From: Ctenosaura bakeri
Lineage: Eukaryota; Chordata; Lepidosauria; Squamata; Iguanidae
DNA: 64,000 nt
Assembly: GCA_948474755.1 (NCBI GenBank)
Contig: CAOLHI010001430.1
Location: 248,001-312,000, forward strand
Direction of reading: 5' to 3'
This document shows positions 45,357 through 57,465 of this stretch, piece by piece (position 1 is the stretch's first letter; each line of letters opens with the position of its first letter). The notes beneath the pieces were generated by a model. That model was not told the origin of the DNA. It worked only from the letters and a program-made list of their open reading frames with translations, and did not search any database. The position numbers were made by a program, and so were the translations under genes.

Positions 45357-45538
45357 GTTGTTGCTGCTGCTGCTGCTGCTTACCTTTGTTTCCTGTTTAT
45401 GGTGACCTTAAGGCAAACCTATCAGGGTTTTCTGGGGCTGAGTGTGTGTTGATACACCCAAGGTCACCCAGTGGGCTTTTATGGCTGAGTGGAAAACTGA
45501 AGCCTGGTGCTCAAACCGTTATACCACACTGGCTCTCC
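45357..45538 (-). mobile_element. tRNA-derived SINE with (CTG)n tail
   Basis: Minus-sense head GAGAGCCAGTGTGGTATAAC at the right end, body with TGGGTGACCTTGGGTG, and tail CCATAAACAGG...; its 3' simple tail has become (GCA)n on the minus strand, CTG on the plus (45361-45381). Confidence 0.8.
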
Positions 45539-46562
45539 TATCAGTTGATTTACTATTCAACAGTTCATTGAGTGGATCTACTCTAGTTGGGATGAACCAA
45601 CAGGATTTGGGGTGGGACGGGTAGAGAGCAAAGCTGACCCACCAAAATTCTCTCTCCTGCTGCAGAGGCACATCCAGCTTGGCTTTTTCTTTTCTTTGTA
45701 ATTAAGGATGGTATTTTCCTCAGTTCCCCAACAAGTCCCAAAATGGGACAAAAACCTGAATAGTCAAAAAGCACCATTATGCATATTGCTTCTGCACATT
45801 TCTGAATTACATTTAAGTGCAGAAATCCCTATACAGTTTGCAAGACAATATTAACTGGGGTGAAGCCTCTAATACAAACCAACACAAACATTCCCCCACA
45901 TCTAGTGCCCTTCCCCCAAGATCAAGTCAAGTGAAGGGCAGAGGGCCAGCTTAAAAATCTCATCATCTGTTCATAGCAGGAGCTGTCAGCGAAGTTTCAT
46001 GCTCTCTCATGTGCTACTTATCTGAAGATACTGCATTCACTTGGGAGGGAGCAGGAGGAAGCAAGGTGGGAACCCCTTCCACACCTTTTCAAAATGAAAC
46101 CTACTTGACTGAGGTGGCCTCCCCAGGAATGGTAGCATGCTGAACCTGAATGGAACTTCTGTTTCCCTCTCAGCAGGGCAACTCATTAATGCCTGCAGAG
46201 GAACTTTGGAGTCCATTGCCTTTAAGGCACTTGGGTTCTGCAGCAGTTGAGTGGCTGGCTCTGGCATAAATATAGAGCCTCACCAAAAAGATGGCACCAA
46301 AGGAGTCCATCTTTAATTTATGAGACCATCTGCTTCCCTTGGCTGCTCCCTAATTTGAAGAAGATCTGCCACATCACAGCAGGAGAATGAGAGAAAGTCC
46401 AGGTGGTCAGGAGCTGGCAACATGTTGCCCCACTGTTCAAACTTCGTTTATGTTGAAATCACTTAGTTTATGTTGAAATCAGGCTTCCCTGCCTAATTCT
46501 AAAAAGGAGGCAAGGAGCAAGAGTAAATATACCCAACTATCTTGTTTTAAGAGTATTTATCA
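45539..46562. other. SSU72 intron 3, no large feature
   Basis: No gene or named repeat. 46441-46480 is two tandem copies of a 20-bp unit ACTT(C/A)GTTTATGTTGAAATC. Confidence 0.35.
46441..46480. repeat. 20-bp tandem duplication
   Basis: Two adjacent copies that differ at one base. Confidence 0.85.
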
Positions 46563-47352
46563 ACACAAAATCTTAGAACTGGAAGGGATGCCAAGGGCCA
46601 TCTAGTCCAACCCGCTGACATGCAAGAAAGCACAACTAGAGCACTCCTGAAAGATGCCCACCCAATCTGTGCCTAAAGACCTCCAAAGATAGAGAATCCA
46701 CCACCCTCTGAGGCAGCCTATTCCACTGTCAAACAGTTCTTATACTAAAGAAGTTCTTTCTAATGTTTAGGTGGAATCTCTTTTCTTGTAATTTGAATCC
46801 ACTGGTTCGTGTTCTAGTCCCTGGAGCACCTTCTGGAGCTCCTTCCATCTTCTACATGACATCCCTTCAGTTATTTAAGAATGGCTATTATGTCACTTGT
46901 CCATCTTCTCCAAGCTTAACAATCCAAGCTCTCAAAGGCATTTCTCACAAGGCTTGGTTTTCAGACCTTTGATCAGCTTGGTTGCTCTTCTCTGGGAACG
47001 TTTCAGCTTGTCAAAAACCTTCCCGAACTAGGGCAGTCCAAACTGGACACAGGTGACACTATTACTTCTCTCCATCAGGACACTACACTCCTCCTGATGC
47101 AACCTAGAATTGCCTTCACTTTTTTGGCTGCTGTATCATATTGCTGACTCATGTTTACTAAGACTCCTAGATCCTTTTCACATGTACTGCTTTGAAGCCA
47201 AGTGTCATCCATCCTATATTTGTGCATTTCATTTTTCCTGGCTAGATGTAGCACCTTATCTCTGTTGAAATCCCTTTTGTTAGTTTTGGCCCAGCTCTCC
47301 AATCTGTCAAGGTAATTTTGAATTCTAATCTGGTCCTCCTGAGTATTCCAGG
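46563..47352 (-). pseudogene. CR1 LINE 3' part
   Basis: The outer end reads ATCTTAGAACTGGAAGGGAT, then CCATCTAGTCCAACCCGCTG. In minus sense a 75-codon open part reads NEMHKYRMDDTWLQSSTCEK followed by DLGVLVN and KVKAILGCIRRSVVS, typical CR1 ORF2. Interrupted by stops elsewhere. Confidence 0.88.
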
Positions 47353-47699
47353 TCTGTGCTCTTTAAACACACCACAATCTCTACTGAGTTTTTTTACTGA
47401 GTGTGGTTCCTGCACTCCCTAGTACTTGTCATGTTCAACTGACAAGGAATTTATTATCTGCTCCTAAAGAGTGTGTTATGAGTAAATAAGACATAATAAT
47501 GTTATGAGTAAGATGGGAAGTTCCATTCAATTATGGATTCTAGAAGACATAGTCCAAAAAATAGGCACTTTCCCAAGTTTTGCTTCAGGGTAATCATTCC
47601 AAATGAGTCCCAGGAGGGGAAAACAAATATGCACTGGTAACAGTGTCCAAGCCCCTTCAAGGAATATTGTTCAAGCATACACTGCCCTAAGGTCTAAAT

Positions 47700-47912
47700 G
47701 TCCTAAATGCACCAGAACTTGATCTTGGAAACTAAGCAGAGTCAGTCCTGGTCTGTACCTGGACGGGAGACTGCCAATGAATACCAGGTGCTTTAGACTG
47801 TATTTCAGAGTCAGGAAGTAGCAAAATCACCTCTGAGTATTTCTTACAAAAGAAGACCCTACAAAATTCATGGGGTTACAGTAAGCTGATGGGCAAGTTG
47901 AAGGCACAAACA
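47700..47912 (+). mobile_element. 5S rRNA-derived SINE
   Basis: 47710-47795 follows 5S rRNA: GAACTTGATCTTGGAAACTA, AAGCAG, then TACCTGGACGGGAGACTGCC and ATACCAGGTGCT. It continues into a body with CAAAATCACCTCTGAGTATT and TTCATGGGGTTACAGTAAGC, and the tail CAAGTTGAAGGCAC. Sister copy of 11388-11603, opposite strand. Confidence 0.83.
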
Positions 47913-48737
47913 CATCGCCTGCACCACTGTCCAAACAGGAAATGAACACTGGGACAGAAAAGTAGGACCATCTACCTTACTCCTCTTTGCACCTCTACGG
48001 GAATCACAGTGCTAAAACAAGGTTCACCAAGTTGAAATTCTTGTTTAGCTACTCAACAGACAGGGGAAATAACGGCTGAACTCCAGCCAATCATTTTCTC
48101 CCAAGCCTAACTTACCTCCTAAGGCTCAAGCAAATAATCAAAAAGGAAACCCGTAACAGAGACTTGCCTTAGATACCCTTGAAGGCACAGCAGGGATCCA
48201 AAACCACAATACTGTACTAACTGGAAATGAAACATTGCCACAAAGCCTAATTGGGATTGCATTATTATGTCACTGTCAGTTGCGTAACAGTGAACCAGAA
48301 AATGCTTCTGGGAAATTATTACTTTAAAAAAATAATCTGTGGCATTTTAGGAGTCTTGTACAACATGGGTGAAATCAAGTTTCTGTGTACTTTATCCTCT
48401 ACCATACACAATGAATCTGCAACTTACATGAATTCTGCAAATGTCTACAGGTAATTCTGCAACTTGCTATCTTCTTAATACATGTGCCCGTTTTCCTACT
48501 TGTATACTTTAGCTATCATTTTTTAAAAATAGTTTTTGATAATCTACTCTGCTATACTAAGAGATTCTGGGATCCCAAATCCAAGAAAAGTGGCTATTCC
48601 TACCCCATGGAATCTCCTTCACAAGAGGTTAATTCCCCCACTCCTTTTCTATCAGGTGAAGACTTTTTTTGTTCAAATAGGCTATAAACTGGTTGGTGCT
48701 TACAGGGAGCATTTGTACAAGGTGCATATGTTCTATT
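47913..48737. other. SSU72 intron 3, no recognised feature
   Basis: No gene or named repeat seen. Confidence 0.35.
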
Positions 48738-48905
48738 TTTAAACTTCGCTATGCATTTGATTTTTTTTATATTTAATTTTCTTTAATTGTTTTCTAATGG
48801 TGTTTTCATTTTATTTTTCTTACTGTCAGTTTTTTAGTTGATTCTATTTCACCTTTGTGATCTGCCTTAGGTCCCACACAGGGAGAAAGGAAATAAATAA
48901 ATAAT
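48738..48905 (+). mobile_element. LINE 3' tail (L2-like)
   Basis: T-rich stretch followed by GTGATCTGCCTTAGGTCCC and GGGAGAAAGGAAATAAATAA, the same type of 3' end as at 39200 and 63230. Confidence 0.5.
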
Positions 48906-49585
48906 GAACTTGTCAAAGCCCTGTAGAAAAGCAAGAACCTCCTCCCATGCTCCTGGGTTTTGAGAAAGTGAACAAAGTCAGAAGACATGCCAAAATAAAA
49001 AAGAAAATATTTCTTTGTGGGTTTTTCGATCACTTGCCAGGTCCTCCTAGAGATTGACCAACAGTGGAATATCAAGTGATGGGGCAAATCCCTGTGCCAG
49101 GGATGCTACAGGGACAAAATCCTAGTGCAAGGGACAGCTGATGCTTCTCTAATTCCTCCCACGCTAGGAATTAAGGCTGCACTGCTAACATGCCTTCAGC
49201 CATGCGTTTGCAACCGTAACTGCTAGGACCTGCTTGGAGGGGTAGCGGTGAATTAAAATGGCTAGATGTGCACAGAGCTCAACTGTGTGTTCAAAACCAC
49301 ATCCTGATCTTGTTCAGAATCACATTCTGCAGCTGGGAGGTGGGTAAGAGAGAGACAGAAAGATACTTTTGTTTGCACTTCAGTATACACACATCCCAGA
49401 TTTGCAGGCCATCTATCCCACAGAGTATACACAGTTTATGCATTACAGAAGCAGAAAGAGGTCAGCCTGTCCAATTACCTTGTTCAATACAAGATCTACA
49501 ATGGAGGATAAAAATGAATCCCAGGATTCCAAGGAAGATAATATGGTCTCAAGTTGCTATAATTGTGCCATACTGAAACAGCCAC
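48906..49585. other. SSU72 intron 3, no recognised feature
   Basis: No gene or named repeat seen. Confidence 0.35.
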
Positions 49586-50470
49586 AAAAATCCTTTCTCT
49601 TCAACATTTTTAACAATGATTTAGATTATGGGTTAGACGTTGATCAAGTTTGTGGATGATACAAAATTGGGAGAGGTAGCTAACACACTGGCAGATAGGA
49701 ACAGAATTTTTGAACTAGAAAACTGGGCTGAAAGTGACCGAATGAAACTGAACAGAGAACAAATACAAAATTCTACATTTAGAACATAAAAACAAAATGA
49801 ACATATATAGGATGAGAGCCACACGGCTTGGGAGCAGTACATGTGAAAAGCAGCACTACATGTGGGATTATTGTTGATCTTAAGTCGAACAGGACCTAAC
49901 AGTGTGATGTTGCAGCAAAGGCGAGTTTAGTCTGTGTTAACAGAAACACAGTCACAGTATATTATAGTCAGGATTCATCTGGAGTACTGCATTCAGTTCT
50001 GGACACCTTTCAAGAAGGGTACAGAAAAGCTGGAGTGGATTCGGAGAACAGCAACAAGGATGATATGACATATGGAGAACAAAACATATGAGGAGAGGTT
50101 GAAGGAGCTGAGCATGTTCAGCTTGGTGATAAGACTGAGCACTCTTTAAGTATCTAAAGGGCTGTGAGAGAGAGGAGGGTGCATGCCTGTTCTCTGCTTC
50201 CCCAAAGTGCAGGACCAGTCTAATGGTTTAAAGTTATTAGGAGGGTAGAATTCAACTGAACATTACAAGGAACTTCTTGACAGTGAGAATGGTTAAGCAA
50301 TGGAACCAATTACTGAGAGGGGTGATGAGGTCTCTTTCTCTGGATGTATTTAAAAAAATGGCTGGACACTCTGAGGTATTGTAGATACTCTAGCTGGAGT
50401 CTCTGCACTGATGAGGGGGTTGGATCTGATGGCTCTGGAGTCCCTTCCAACTCTATGATTCCATGGCAGC
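49586..50470 (+). pseudogene. CR1 LINE, C-terminal part and 3' end
   Basis: Plus-strand pieces follow CR1 order: VDDTKLGEVANTLADRN-like, then ENWAESDRMKLNREQ, a stretch equivalent to SALVRPHLEYC (here SGLHLEYCIQFWTPFKKG-like with shifts), and NKTYEERLKELSMFSLV-like. It closes with the 3' UTR end CCCTTCCAACTCTATGATTC. Frames are broken in several places. Confidence 0.85.
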
Positions 50471-50632
50471 CTGGGCTGTAGGAGTGTCTGACTTCCTCGC
50501 CCATGATCATCCAGGCAGTTTTTGTGTTTGCAAACTCTAATCTGGATGCTATACCATTCTCGTTCACGTTGCCTCAAACTCTATGAAATCTCAATTACAT
50601 AACCTGTTCACTGCCCCCAAGGCAGCACTTAC

Positions 50633-50772
50633 CTTCTACTACTTGATCATAGACTCTTTCTTCACATGTCAAGATCAAATCAAAGACATCTTTACAATTC
50701 TGGAATCTCTCCGGCCGTGGCTTGATCCGCTTGTTTCTGTCCAACATGTGTAAAATCCCATTCTGTGTATAG
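50633..50772 (-). CDS. SSU72: SSU72 coding exon 3
   Basis: 140 bp, encoding YTQNGILHMLDRNKRIKPR, PERFQNCKDVFDLILTCEE and RVYDQVVE, with one base of the preceding codon and one base of the following Asp codon. The acceptor is CCTCAG and the donor GTAAGT. The residue after CKD is Val; I recall Leu in human. Joins exon 4 exactly in phase. Exons 1 and 2, with the CX5R active site, were searched for in 50773-64000 and not found, so intron 2 is probably longer than 13 kb here. Confidence 0.96.
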
Positions 50773-50789
50773 CTGAGGTCAGCAAGGTC

Positions 50790-52098
50790 AAGGAACTCAG
50801 AACATTAAAGGTGGCTGTTGTTTAATAGCAGGGCAAAACGGGGGCGGGGGGGGAAGAGGAGGATCAGTTACAACATTTCAGGAAAAAAATTAATGGCCCA
50901 GCTTAAAAATAATGAGAACAAATACTTTGTCACAGGAAGAACTCCCACACTTCAGATTTCTCTTCCCTCTCCAGTATCTCTTTAGAGATATAAGACACAC
51001 CAGGAACTGCTCCCTGGAAAAAAGGCCTACATACAGCCAGGTGGAGACAACATTCAATTTTTCAAAATTATGCAACTTGTAGCCATTAAATGACAAATCT
51101 GTTAAATTTAAAATGGGTAAACATACTAACAGATACCTATTCAACATTTATAATATTGGCATCCAAACTTACACGCTTGTAACTTTCAGGATTAACGTTT
51201 AGAGTTGTTTATGACCAAAGGTAAACCCTACCTCCTAAGCCAGGCAGCCACCCAACTGAAGGATTTCCAAGGTGCTGCAGATCAGGGCACTGAGAAATGG
51301 CTGCATCACTTTCCCAATCACGGGGTGCACTGAAACAAGCAACCGTTTCTGGAACCCAAGGGGTCACTTTAGTTAATTGCTTTTAAAAATCCCTTCTGTT
51401 GACTGACACCCTGACCCTGTTTAATTAGCTGTCAAGACTTTTTTAAAGCCCAAAACAAAATTATTTTAAACAGAAATGCTTAGAAAATGAGCTTTCTCCA
51501 AACTGGCATCCTCAAGATCTGCTGGACTACAAATTCCCATCATGCAAACAACACTGCATATATACACCATAACTCATGCTAATCTTACAACACACCTACC
51601 CTTATTTCCTCACCTTTTATTGAGGTTGCAAGTTCCTGGTTGCATGAGGTTGCAAGTTCCTATGGGCAGAGAGCTTTCTTCCTCAGATATCTTAATTAAA
51701 GCATCATGTATGTTGATGCATGTATGTTGGCAATAGTTGCTATACTTGTATTGGCCAAATGTGAAAATCCAAAATATTATACACTGATGGCTTTTATTCC
51801 AAAGGAGCAGAACCAGGTGTGTTAACTTCAGAGTAAGCAAGTGTGAACTAAGCTGAAAATAAACTGACTCTCATCAGTTTCTCAAATCCATCACACTCTA
51901 GTACAAAGGGTATAACCCTAAATACACCTAGTAGTGAACAAGTCCCAAAGGATACAGAGGTACTTACTAACAGCTGCAGTATCACACTGCAATTTTTTTT
52001 AAAAAAAAAATGAACCAAAAGAAGAAATGGGTTCTGTGCATAACAGTTATAGCCACACTGGTCTGGATCAGCTTTAGAGTCCACTCCAGAGGTGTCGT
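50790..52098. other. SSU72 intron 2, no large feature
   Basis: A weak CTGGACTACAAATTCCCATC repeat piece near 51521 and a short direct repeat GAGGTTGCAAGTTCCT (51623 and 51647). No gene. Confidence 0.35.
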
Positions 52099-52292
52099 GA
52101 GCCAACGTGGTTTGGTGTCTTGAGTGTTGGACTACGACCCTGAAGAACAGGGTTTGATTCCCCGCTTGGCCATGGGAGCCCACTGCATGATCTTGGATGC
52201 CTCACACACTCTCAGCCCCAGAAACTCCCATGATAGGTTCACCTTAGGGTCACAATAAGTGGGAAATCTGAAGGCACAGAACAACAACAACC
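52099..52292 (+). mobile_element. tRNA-derived SINE, complete
   Basis: GAGCCAACGTGGTTTGGTGT (A-box region), GGTTTGATTCCC (B box), then CACACACTCTCAGCCCCAGA, and tail GGGTCACAATAAGTGGGAA with (ACA)n. Confidence 0.85.
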
Positions 52293-52520
52293 AGAAGTGT
52301 TCACTTCCAACAAGTACACTCTTTCTGATTTCCTAATTCAGTAAGTTTTGTATTGTAAATTCCTCAAGAGAGGGATCTGCCTTCTTCCTACTCTAAAGCA
52401 CTGCACTCACTGAAGACAGGTGCTCTGTAAAGTCCTTTCCCATTCATTTCTATAGGAAGTAAATTATTGTACATAATGAAACTGAGAATAAAAAAATCTT
52501 GCTCTCTACTTGTTTAATCT

Positions 52521-52680
52521 AGGGTTGCCACAGTGAAAACTGGAGAGGGCTCCTGTACCTTTAATGGCTGTGCAGAAGAGGGCGTTTCAGCAGGTATTGT
52601 CTGTCAAGCAACTGAGTAACAAGCAAAACCTGCTGAAATCTATTTTTTAGCACAACCATTAAAGGTTCACCAGACATCTC
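52521..52680. repeat. short palindromic MITE, copy 1
   Basis: AGGGTTGCCACAGTGAAAAC and CTGGAGAGGGCTCCTGTAC, then CTTTAATGGCTGTGCAGAAG with its inverted partner near the other end (CACAACCATTAAAGG). Homologous to 53297-53457 in opposite orientation. Confidence 0.6.
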
Positions 52681-52754
52681 TAGTTTACAGTCTGGCAATC
52701 TTGGTTTACACCTCCCTCCTCTTTTACTGACTTAATCAATCTGCCTTTTTCAGG

Positions 52755-52939
52755 CACTTGTATATGGTGTAATGGTTTGAGCACTGAACTATGACATTGG
52801 AGACCAGGGTTTAATTCCCTGCTCAGCCATGGATACCCATTGGGTGTCCTTGGGCTCATCACACACCCAGTCGCAGAAAATCCTTGGTGTGCCTTAAGGT
52901 CGCCATAAGGTAGAAATGACTTGAAGGTACACAACAACA
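52755..52939 (+). mobile_element. tRNA-derived SINE
   Basis: TATGGTGTAATGGTTTGAGC, GGGTTTAATTCCC (B box), TTGGGTGTCCTTGGG, and tail GTCGCCATAAGGTAGAAATG with CTTGAAGGTACACAACAAC. Confidence 0.82.
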
Positions 52940-53296
52940 TTATTTGAAAGATTATTTGAAAGAGTGGCAGTGGAAACAAGCTAATTTTGATCAGTAAAGA
53001 ATTTGATCTAAACTGAGCCTAGCAGAACACACACACATGTTAAAACAAATTTAACTGAGCTGTAGAAAAAGGCTGTTTGGGTAAAATTAGTATTGCTGTA
53101 CCAAGCATCTCTGCTTTATTTACAAAAATATATGATACAGATGTACCTAAAAGCATATTATAAATGATAAGTTCTGCTAGACTGTCAAAAACCCTCCTCA
53201 TGGAATTGCACATGCACTTACCATAACTCTCTCAAACTAGTCCCGCCCCCCAATATGCTGGACTACAATTTCTTGGGTTATCTGACTAAAAAATGC

Positions 53297-53457
53297 AGGG
53301 GCATCTGTATTTTTAATGGCTGTGTAGAAGAGCAAATTTCACCAAGCATTGCTTATCACTTGGTTGTATGACAAGCCAGGTCTGCTGAAATCCTCTCTTC
53401 ACCACAACCATTAAAGGAGCAGGAGCCCTCTCCAGTTTTCACTCTCACAACCCTAAC
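53297..53457. repeat. short palindromic MITE, copy 2 (inverted to copy 1)
   Basis: Ends GAGCCCTCTCCAGTTTTCAC followed by ACAACCCT on the right, which is the complement of the start of copy 1 at 52521. The internal palindrome is TTTTTAATGGCTGTG against CACAACCATTAAAGG. Confidence 0.6.
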
Positions 53458-54452
53458 AACATACCTCATTGCAGCCAACAATAGAGAGGATGCAGTACCA
53501 GTGTGGGAAAAGTTGACCTAGTAATTTATTTCAGACAGTGATATAGGCCTTACTAGACTATTCTGTCACCTAGGCAAATCCTCAAAGTACAATCAGTTTT
53601 ATGACATTGTGCAGTTGCCTAATGCAAATACAAAAGCAGGATTCAGAATTTCATATCCTAAAAATATTGGCTTTTCTTTTTAAAATATTTTAGCTCTTGA
53701 AACTGGTGATGAGCTTGAAACTTTGCAAGTGATACTTGCAAAAGTCTCAGAGGTCAAATGAATTCTGGACATGAGTTCCAGTGATGAGGAGGCAGGGGAG
53801 TCAGTGATTTTGCCACCACAGTTACCAAAAGTGGATTATATTCTTTAATATTATCAAGCAGATATCGTATGGGTAAGTTTAAGAGGCTGCAACCACGGTC
53901 AACCAATCCTTGAGGCTTCAAATGAGTATCTATGTTTAGGAAAGTTTATAGTTCTATTTCCTTGTTTGAAGGAAGAAAAAGAGTTCCCTTCCACATAACC
54001 AACAGCAAGCAATTCAGACAATGAAGCCCATCCACTTCTGACTCTAGGTTTTCACTAATCATGTACACAAACCTGTTATCAACTTTTCCACATTTCTTCT
54101 TAACACAACGCAAGAATATGAGCACCCAAAGGATATTTCTGTTTGGCAGACTATTATACTCGCCCCACCTTTTTAAAACAAGTGAAAATCTGGAAATTGT
54201 AGCCATGTTCTAAGAGAAACTATATCAGCAGTGGATGAATGGAGGCCTAAAGGATGGCTTGAAGACAACTGTTGGAGCACAGGCAGTCCAATTTTCAGCT
54301 GTAATTGGAAGTGGTCTTATTTTTGAGCTTCATCAAAGAAAAAAGCAAGACATAACTGTTTTTAAAAAGGAAATAGCTTCCAGCTGCATTCAGAGAGAGG
54401 GGGAAAAACTCGTAAGAGATTTTTATTAACAGCTCTAAGGCAAAGCTTTGTA
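53458..54452. other. SSU72 intron 2, no recognised feature
   Basis: No gene or named repeat seen. Confidence 0.35.
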
Positions 54453-57230
54453 AACTGCCATTAAGTTGACTTCAACTTATGGTGACCCTATGAATGAGAA
54501 AACTCCAAGTCACCAACAGTCATCAACAGCCCTGCTCAGGTCTGGCAAACTCAGGGATGTGGCTTCCTTGATTGAGTCTATCTACCAGTAATGTGTTCTT
54601 ACTCTTCTCCTATTGTCTTCCACTCATCCTAACGTTACTGTCTTTTCTAGTGAGTCATGTCTTGTCATGCTATGTCCAAAGCACAATAGTTTCAGCTTAG
54701 TTAAATCTTGGCTTGTAGGGAAAGTTCAGGCTTGATTTGATCTAGGACCCATTTATTTATTGCCTTGGCAGCCCAGGACATCCCACAGAACTCTCTTTCA
54801 GCATCACACTGCAAATGAGTTGATTCTCTTCCTGTCAGCTTCTATTTATGCTTATGAAAGCTGGACAGTGGAGACTCACTGCCCAGCTTCCATAAGAATA
54901 CATAGAAATTGGAGAAACAATTACATGGACAATCGTGACTTTACAGTTCAGGATCTTGCCTACTTTCTTCATGGTTACCCTTCTAAGTGCTATTCCTTTT
55001 CTGATTTCTTGACTGCAGTCCCCATCTTTCACTATCTCAATTTCTTCACTGTCTACTTAACAGTTATGTAAATCTCTGTGGTTATTATTTTTGTTTTCTT
55101 AATATTCAGCTCTAAACTGCCTTTGCACTTTCTTTGATTTTGCTCAGCACTCACTCCAAGTCTCTGTTATTTTCTAGTATTGGAATTGGGCTATCTGCAT
55201 ATCTTAAACTGTTGATGTTCCTTCCTCTAATTTTCACACATTCTTCTTCAGTGTCTCTTCTATCTTTGTATGATATGTTAAGCATACAACTTAAATAGGG
55301 TGATAACACACAACTTTGCCAACTAGAAAATACTCTGTTTCTGTATATTCTGTCCTGATGGTGGCCTCTTGTGCTGAGTACAGATTACATATTAGGATAA
55401 TCAATGTTGCAGTACACCCATTCCTTTAAGAACAACCCATAGCTTTTCATGACCTACATGATCAAAGGATTTCCTATAATCTATAAAGCACAGAGCGATT
55501 TTCTTCTGAAATTCTTTGGTGCACTCCATGTTGGTAATATAATCCTTCATGCCTCTTCCTCTTGAACATCTGGCAGTTTTGCTCCATCTAAGGTAAAATT
55601 GTGGGTTCTTCTTCATATGGTTCTTCCTTGAATAAATCTGTCATTCTTTATATAGTTTATGGTTTTACAGTATACTGCTTCCATTGTTTTTTCTTCCTGA
55701 TCATGCAGTTTGTTCCCCTTGCTGGCTGCATGGCATCCCCACTCTTGGATTAAATTTCCCTTTGATTTCCCGGAACTTGTGGAAGAGGTCCCTTGTTCTA
55801 CTTTTTTTGCTATGGTCTCCTATTTCTCTGCATTGATTTTACAGTATCTCTTTGTCCTTACACACAAGTTGTTGAATAGTTGCTTTCAGAGTTCTGACCC
55901 TATTTCTGTCACCTTTTATTTTTGCTTCTCATATGTCCTTAATTGCTTGAAGAGTTTCATCTGTCATCCAGTGGGTTTGGGGTTTTTTTGGCTAGAGATT
56001 TTGTATTTTTGCTTTCTTCCCTCACAGTGACCCTTATTGCAATCCAGAGTTCTTCCGGTTGTCAGTTAGTTAGGCTTAATAGTGCAAATCATTTTTTTAA
56101 AACATTAAATTCTACAGGGATGTTCTTCAGGTTGTATTTTGGCACAATGATTTAGCATTCTTCTTTAGCTTTACTCTAATTTGTGGTACTAGCAGTTCAT
56201 AGTCTGTGCCACAAACTGCTGCCGGTCACAATGGAACCTCTCCATCATCTGCTTCCAAGAATGTAGTCCTGTTATACTGGCCGTCAGGTGATGTCCATGT
56301 ATACAGTTGCCTCTTTAGCTGTCCCAAGAATATATTTGCAATGAAGAAACAATTTGCTGTACAAAATTCAATCAGTTGCTTGTCTGCTTTATATCTTGAT
56401 CCTAGGCCAAATTCTCTTGCAATTTTTGTTTCTGTTGTTTCCTACTTTTGGTTCCAATTGCCTATGATTACCAACATGTGCTGTTCTGATATGCGGTCAA
56501 TTTTCACACTGACTTCAGCATCTAATCTTCCAGTTTTTTCCTCTGTCGTTGGTGCATTAACTTGGATTATGGTTATACTGATGTGTTTTCCCTGAGGTCT
56601 TATTGATATGATTCAGGCAGACTTTACATTATATCCCTTGGCTGCCTTTGTTACATCTCCCCTCACTATTAATGCCACCCCATTTCTTCTTAGATTTTCA
56701 TTTCCCAATTAATCACTGTGTAATTATCAGACTGGACATGTCTCACATCTGTCCACTTTAGCTTGCTGACCCTGAGTACTGCAATATTTATACATTCCAC
56801 TTCTTATTTTACAATGTCTAGCTTCCCCTGATTCATGCTCCTCACATTCCATGTACCTACGTGTTGTAAAGTTTTGGACTTTCCTTTTGTTCTTCCTCAG
56901 TAGCTCACTAACTATTTCCTGACCTGGTAGCCTCATCTTCTGGCACTATCTCTTGTTTGATTTTGGACTGTCTTGCCATAGGGTTTTCAAGGTAGAAAGC
57001 TTCAGGAACAGTTTACCATTACCCTCTTCTAGGTATACTAACAAGCATGAACCATGGTGCCAATGCCATTGTCTCTGAGAGATCCTCCCTCAGTGTCACC
57101 CCCCACTGCTGCTGCTACCCAATAGCTGTTTGGCACATTTAGTCCGGCTCCTCAGCAAAGCCTCTCTGACATGAGACACCCTACCAGCAACATGGCTGTC
57201 AGCATATTGTCTTGCCTTATAGAAGCATGT
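54453..57230 (-). pseudogene. RTE/BovB LINE, long but degenerate
   Basis: Minus strand. From its 5' side: an AP-endonuclease end region near 56230-56140 (TDYELLVPQIRVKLKK-like), then RT with GRGMKDYITNMECTKEFQK and CFIDYRKSFDHVGHEKLW at 55570-55420, then DGDCSQEIRKGIALRRVTMK at about 55030. The 3' end at 54453 has ACTTATGGTGACCC in plus reading. The length of about 2.8 kb is close to the roughly 3 kb of complete RTE/BovB elements. Multiple stops and frameshifts. BovB is abundant in squamates and is known there for horizontal transfer. Confidence 0.82.
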
Positions 57231-57288
57231 AATCCCACTATCACGGAAAGATACTGCTATGGTGGGAAGGCATAGCTTGTTCTTGTCA

Positions 57289-57465
57289 GGATGTGCCTTC
57301 GTGTCGTTTCTGAGTTATAGTGACCCTAAGGCAAATCTAGCATGGGGTTTTCTGGGGCTGTGTGTGTGCAATGCACCCAACATCACCTAGTGGGCTTCCA
57401 TGGCTAGGCAGGGTCTCCAGGGTCAATAGTCCAAACCTCAAACCACTATACCATGTTGGCTCTCA
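57289..57465 (-). mobile_element. tRNA-derived SINE
   Basis: Minus-sense head GAGAGCCAACATGGTATAGT at the right end, then GGTTTGGACTATTG and the tail complementary to TGCCTTCGTGTCGTTTCTGA. It lies directly next to the BovB 5' end. Confidence 0.8.

Noticed and set aside
47710..47795. Possible 5S rRNA gene
   Set aside because: Incomplete 5S similarity that continues into a SINE body, and a sister copy shows the same fusion.
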